A stretch of 64,000 bases of DNA from GAS188 sp035949255. Lineage in GTDB: Bacteria > Pseudomonadota > Alphaproteobacteria > Rhizobiales > Beijerinckiaceae. Both the position numbers and the translations under genes were made by a program. The notes beneath the pieces were generated by a model. The model made no database searches and was not told the origin of the DNA. It worked only from the letters and a program-made list of their open reading frames with translations. Positions 63,025 to 64,000 of the stretch are shown here, piece after piece. Every line of letters starts with the position of its first letter. The first letter of the stretch is position 1. Location: assembly GCA_035949255.1 (NCBI GenBank), contig DASZIL010000041.1, forward strand, positions 1 through 64,000, in the 5' to 3' direction.

Positions 63025-63744
63025 TTAGCTCATAAATAAGCGCACATGGGCTTTGGCATGCACCGCCGCCAGGATTTCCGCGAGCGGCGCGTAGCCTGAC
63101 ATGTCCGACAGGCGGCGCGCCGCTGCGATCTCGTAGTCTTCTTCCGCGCTGCCGCTCAGCTCGTGAAGGATCTTCTGGGTCTCGATATGACTGATCCGCA
63201 TCAAGCGCAAAGCCGCGCTCAAAACTGCCGTGGCTATGCCGTATTGATGAACCACGAATGCATCTTGCGCCGACAGACCCTGTGCCGCGAAGTTCACCGC
63301 CAACGCTACCGAGTAGCATCCAGGTGTGGCCGCGGCCTCGATGCATTCGCGCCACTTATAAAGCAGGGGCGCTGCCAAAACTTGCGAGCTCAGCTCCGTG
63401 AATTTCTTGCCCATTCGCACCGACATCGTTCGCATCTCGTCGGAGAGCTTGCGAGCATATACCTGTTCGTCAATGCCGATTAGCGCATCGATGTCGCATG
63501 CAGCTGCCGCGCGATGCGCAGCGATCAGCCCGATACCGTCTCCTCGCGCGGACTGCTCGACGACCGTGCGCGCAAACGCATGCAAGGTGACGGAATCGGT
63601 AACGACGTCCTTCTGGATTGCGGATTCCAACCCGCAGGAAAACGAGAAGCCTCCGATGGGGAACATCGAGTCCCCAAATTGGAGCAACCGGGCAAGAGAA
63701 GCAGCGCTCCTCGGGACCTTGGCAGCATCACTTCCGGGTGGCAT
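63025..63744 (-). CDS. ureF: Urease accessory protein UreF
   Basis: Activating partner of UreG in urease maturation. 239 residues, all-helical. Signature LLQFGDSMFPIGGFSFSCGLE near the N-terminus, YSVALAVNFAAQGL and AVLSAALRLMRISHIETQKIL in the C-terminal half. ATG 63744 lies within the end of the upstream gene (17-base overlap), suggesting translational coupling. Confidence 0.93.
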   Translation of the reverse strand: MPPGSDAAKVPRSAASLARLLQFGDSMFPIGGFSFSCGLESAIQKDVVTDSVTLHAFARTVVEQSARGDGIGLIAAHRAAAACDIDALIGIDEQVYARKLSDEMRTMSVRMGKKFTELSSQVLAAPLLYKWRECIEAAATPGCYSVALAVNFAAQGLSAQDAFVVHQYGIATAVLSAALRLMRISHIETQKILHELSGSAEEDYEIAAARRLSDMSGYAPLAEILAAVHAKAHVRLFMS

Positions 63745-64000
63745 TTCCGTCTATTGGGTCCGCCGGCGATGCTTGGGCGTGATCATCGGCCCTTGAATGC
63801 GTCTGGGCGCGCACGGGCGGGCGTCCATACACGCGTCTCGTTTCGGCGTCGGTGGCGGAATAGCTATCATGCGTGTGCGTGTGCACCGGCCCCTCGGCGC
63901 CGCCGAAGAGCCGGCGAGATTCGTGGGGAGCGAGGTAGAAGACAACCTCGCCGCCCGATACGAACTCGTAGCGGATGCCCTCGAATCGATGCGTGTCCAT
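63728..64000 (-). CDS. Urease-cluster protein cut by the window edge (UreE candidate)
   Basis: Only 90 residues are visible, starting with an ATG at the last three bases of the window, which may or may not be the true start. A beta-rich piece (RYEFVSGGEVVFYLAPHESRRLFGG) is followed by a histidine-rich VHTHTHDSY segment and a charged, low-complexity tail. The position directly before ureF and the histidine cluster, suited to nickel binding, suggest the nickel-carrier UreE or a similar metal protein, but I do not recognise the sequence as UreE with confidence. Confidence 0.5.
   Translation of the reverse strand: MDTHRFEGIRYEFVSGGEVVFYLAPHESRRLFGGAEGPVHTHTHDSYSATDAETRRVYGRPPVRAQTHSRADDHAQASPADPIDGNATRK

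Overview
The window is a GC-rich stretch of bacterial chromosome from an alphaproteobacterium, most likely Hyphomicrobiales (Rhizobiales) near Beijerinckiaceae/Methylocystaceae. This rests on gene families (DUF2093 beside xseA, infA-maf, the HemY/mitofilin-like/HemD block, the urease accessory order) and on several copies of the AGCATGATCCGGAAAA-type intergenic repeat familiar in rhizobia. It is mostly core genome with a few small accessory patches. No rRNA, tRNA, CRISPR array, prophage or intact insertion sequence was seen. The taxonomic placement is inference.

Layout. 1-4.5 kb: end of coaBC, dut, rplS and a large MscS channel. 4.6-9.1 kb: a lone P450, then ygfZ-like, tag, an HD phosphohydrolase and a tyrosine phosphatase. 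9.1-11.2 kb: fasciclin protein, ECF sigma factor and RskA-type anti-sigma factor. 11.4-16.3 kb: RraA-like protein, YciB, trans-aconitate methyltransferase and acetyl-CoA synthetase. 16.4-18.7 kb: an apparently intact Phd/PemK-type toxin-antitoxin pair with a palindromic operator, a SIMPL protein and a decayed BrnT/BrnA pair with another palindrome. 19.4-25.3 kb: malonyl-CoA decarboxylase and malonyl-CoA synthetase (malonate use), a candidate small RNA with promoter and terminator, and a cation/proton antiporter with a cyclic-nucleotide-binding tail. 25.3-31.5 kb: UPF0280, DUF2093, xseA, gltX, nadE. 31.7-35.3 kb: psd-pssA (phosphatidylethanolamine synthesis), a phasin-like protein, infA, maf. 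35.3-41.4 kb: P1 peptidase, UspA, a DUF2783/FAD-monooxygenase/metallo-beta-lactamase-fold cassette and a lipoprotein hydrolase.

41.5-50.2 kb is dominated by tetrapyrrole genes (hemF, hemY-like, mitofilin-like, hemD, hemC), followed by gpsA and tsaD. 50.2-56.2 kb is the most unusual part: a RuBisCO-like protein translationally coupled to a cupin and followed by an HpcH/HpaI aldolase, then a wrecked HigBA module, then a sugar-type ABC transporter whose two permease halves are fused into one protein and which has no binding protein nearby. Together they suggest uptake and breakdown of an unidentified sugar acid. 56.2-60.9 kb returns to core functions (recO, era, rnc, lepB, NYN protein, rpoZ). 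After an IS630 transposase remnant, the window ends in urease accessory genes ureD, ureG, ureF and part of an upstream gene.

Three toxin-antitoxin loci occur. One looks intact and two are broken, with antitoxin frames disrupted at homopolymer runs (A7 and C7), so either real decay or sequencing indels must be considered there.
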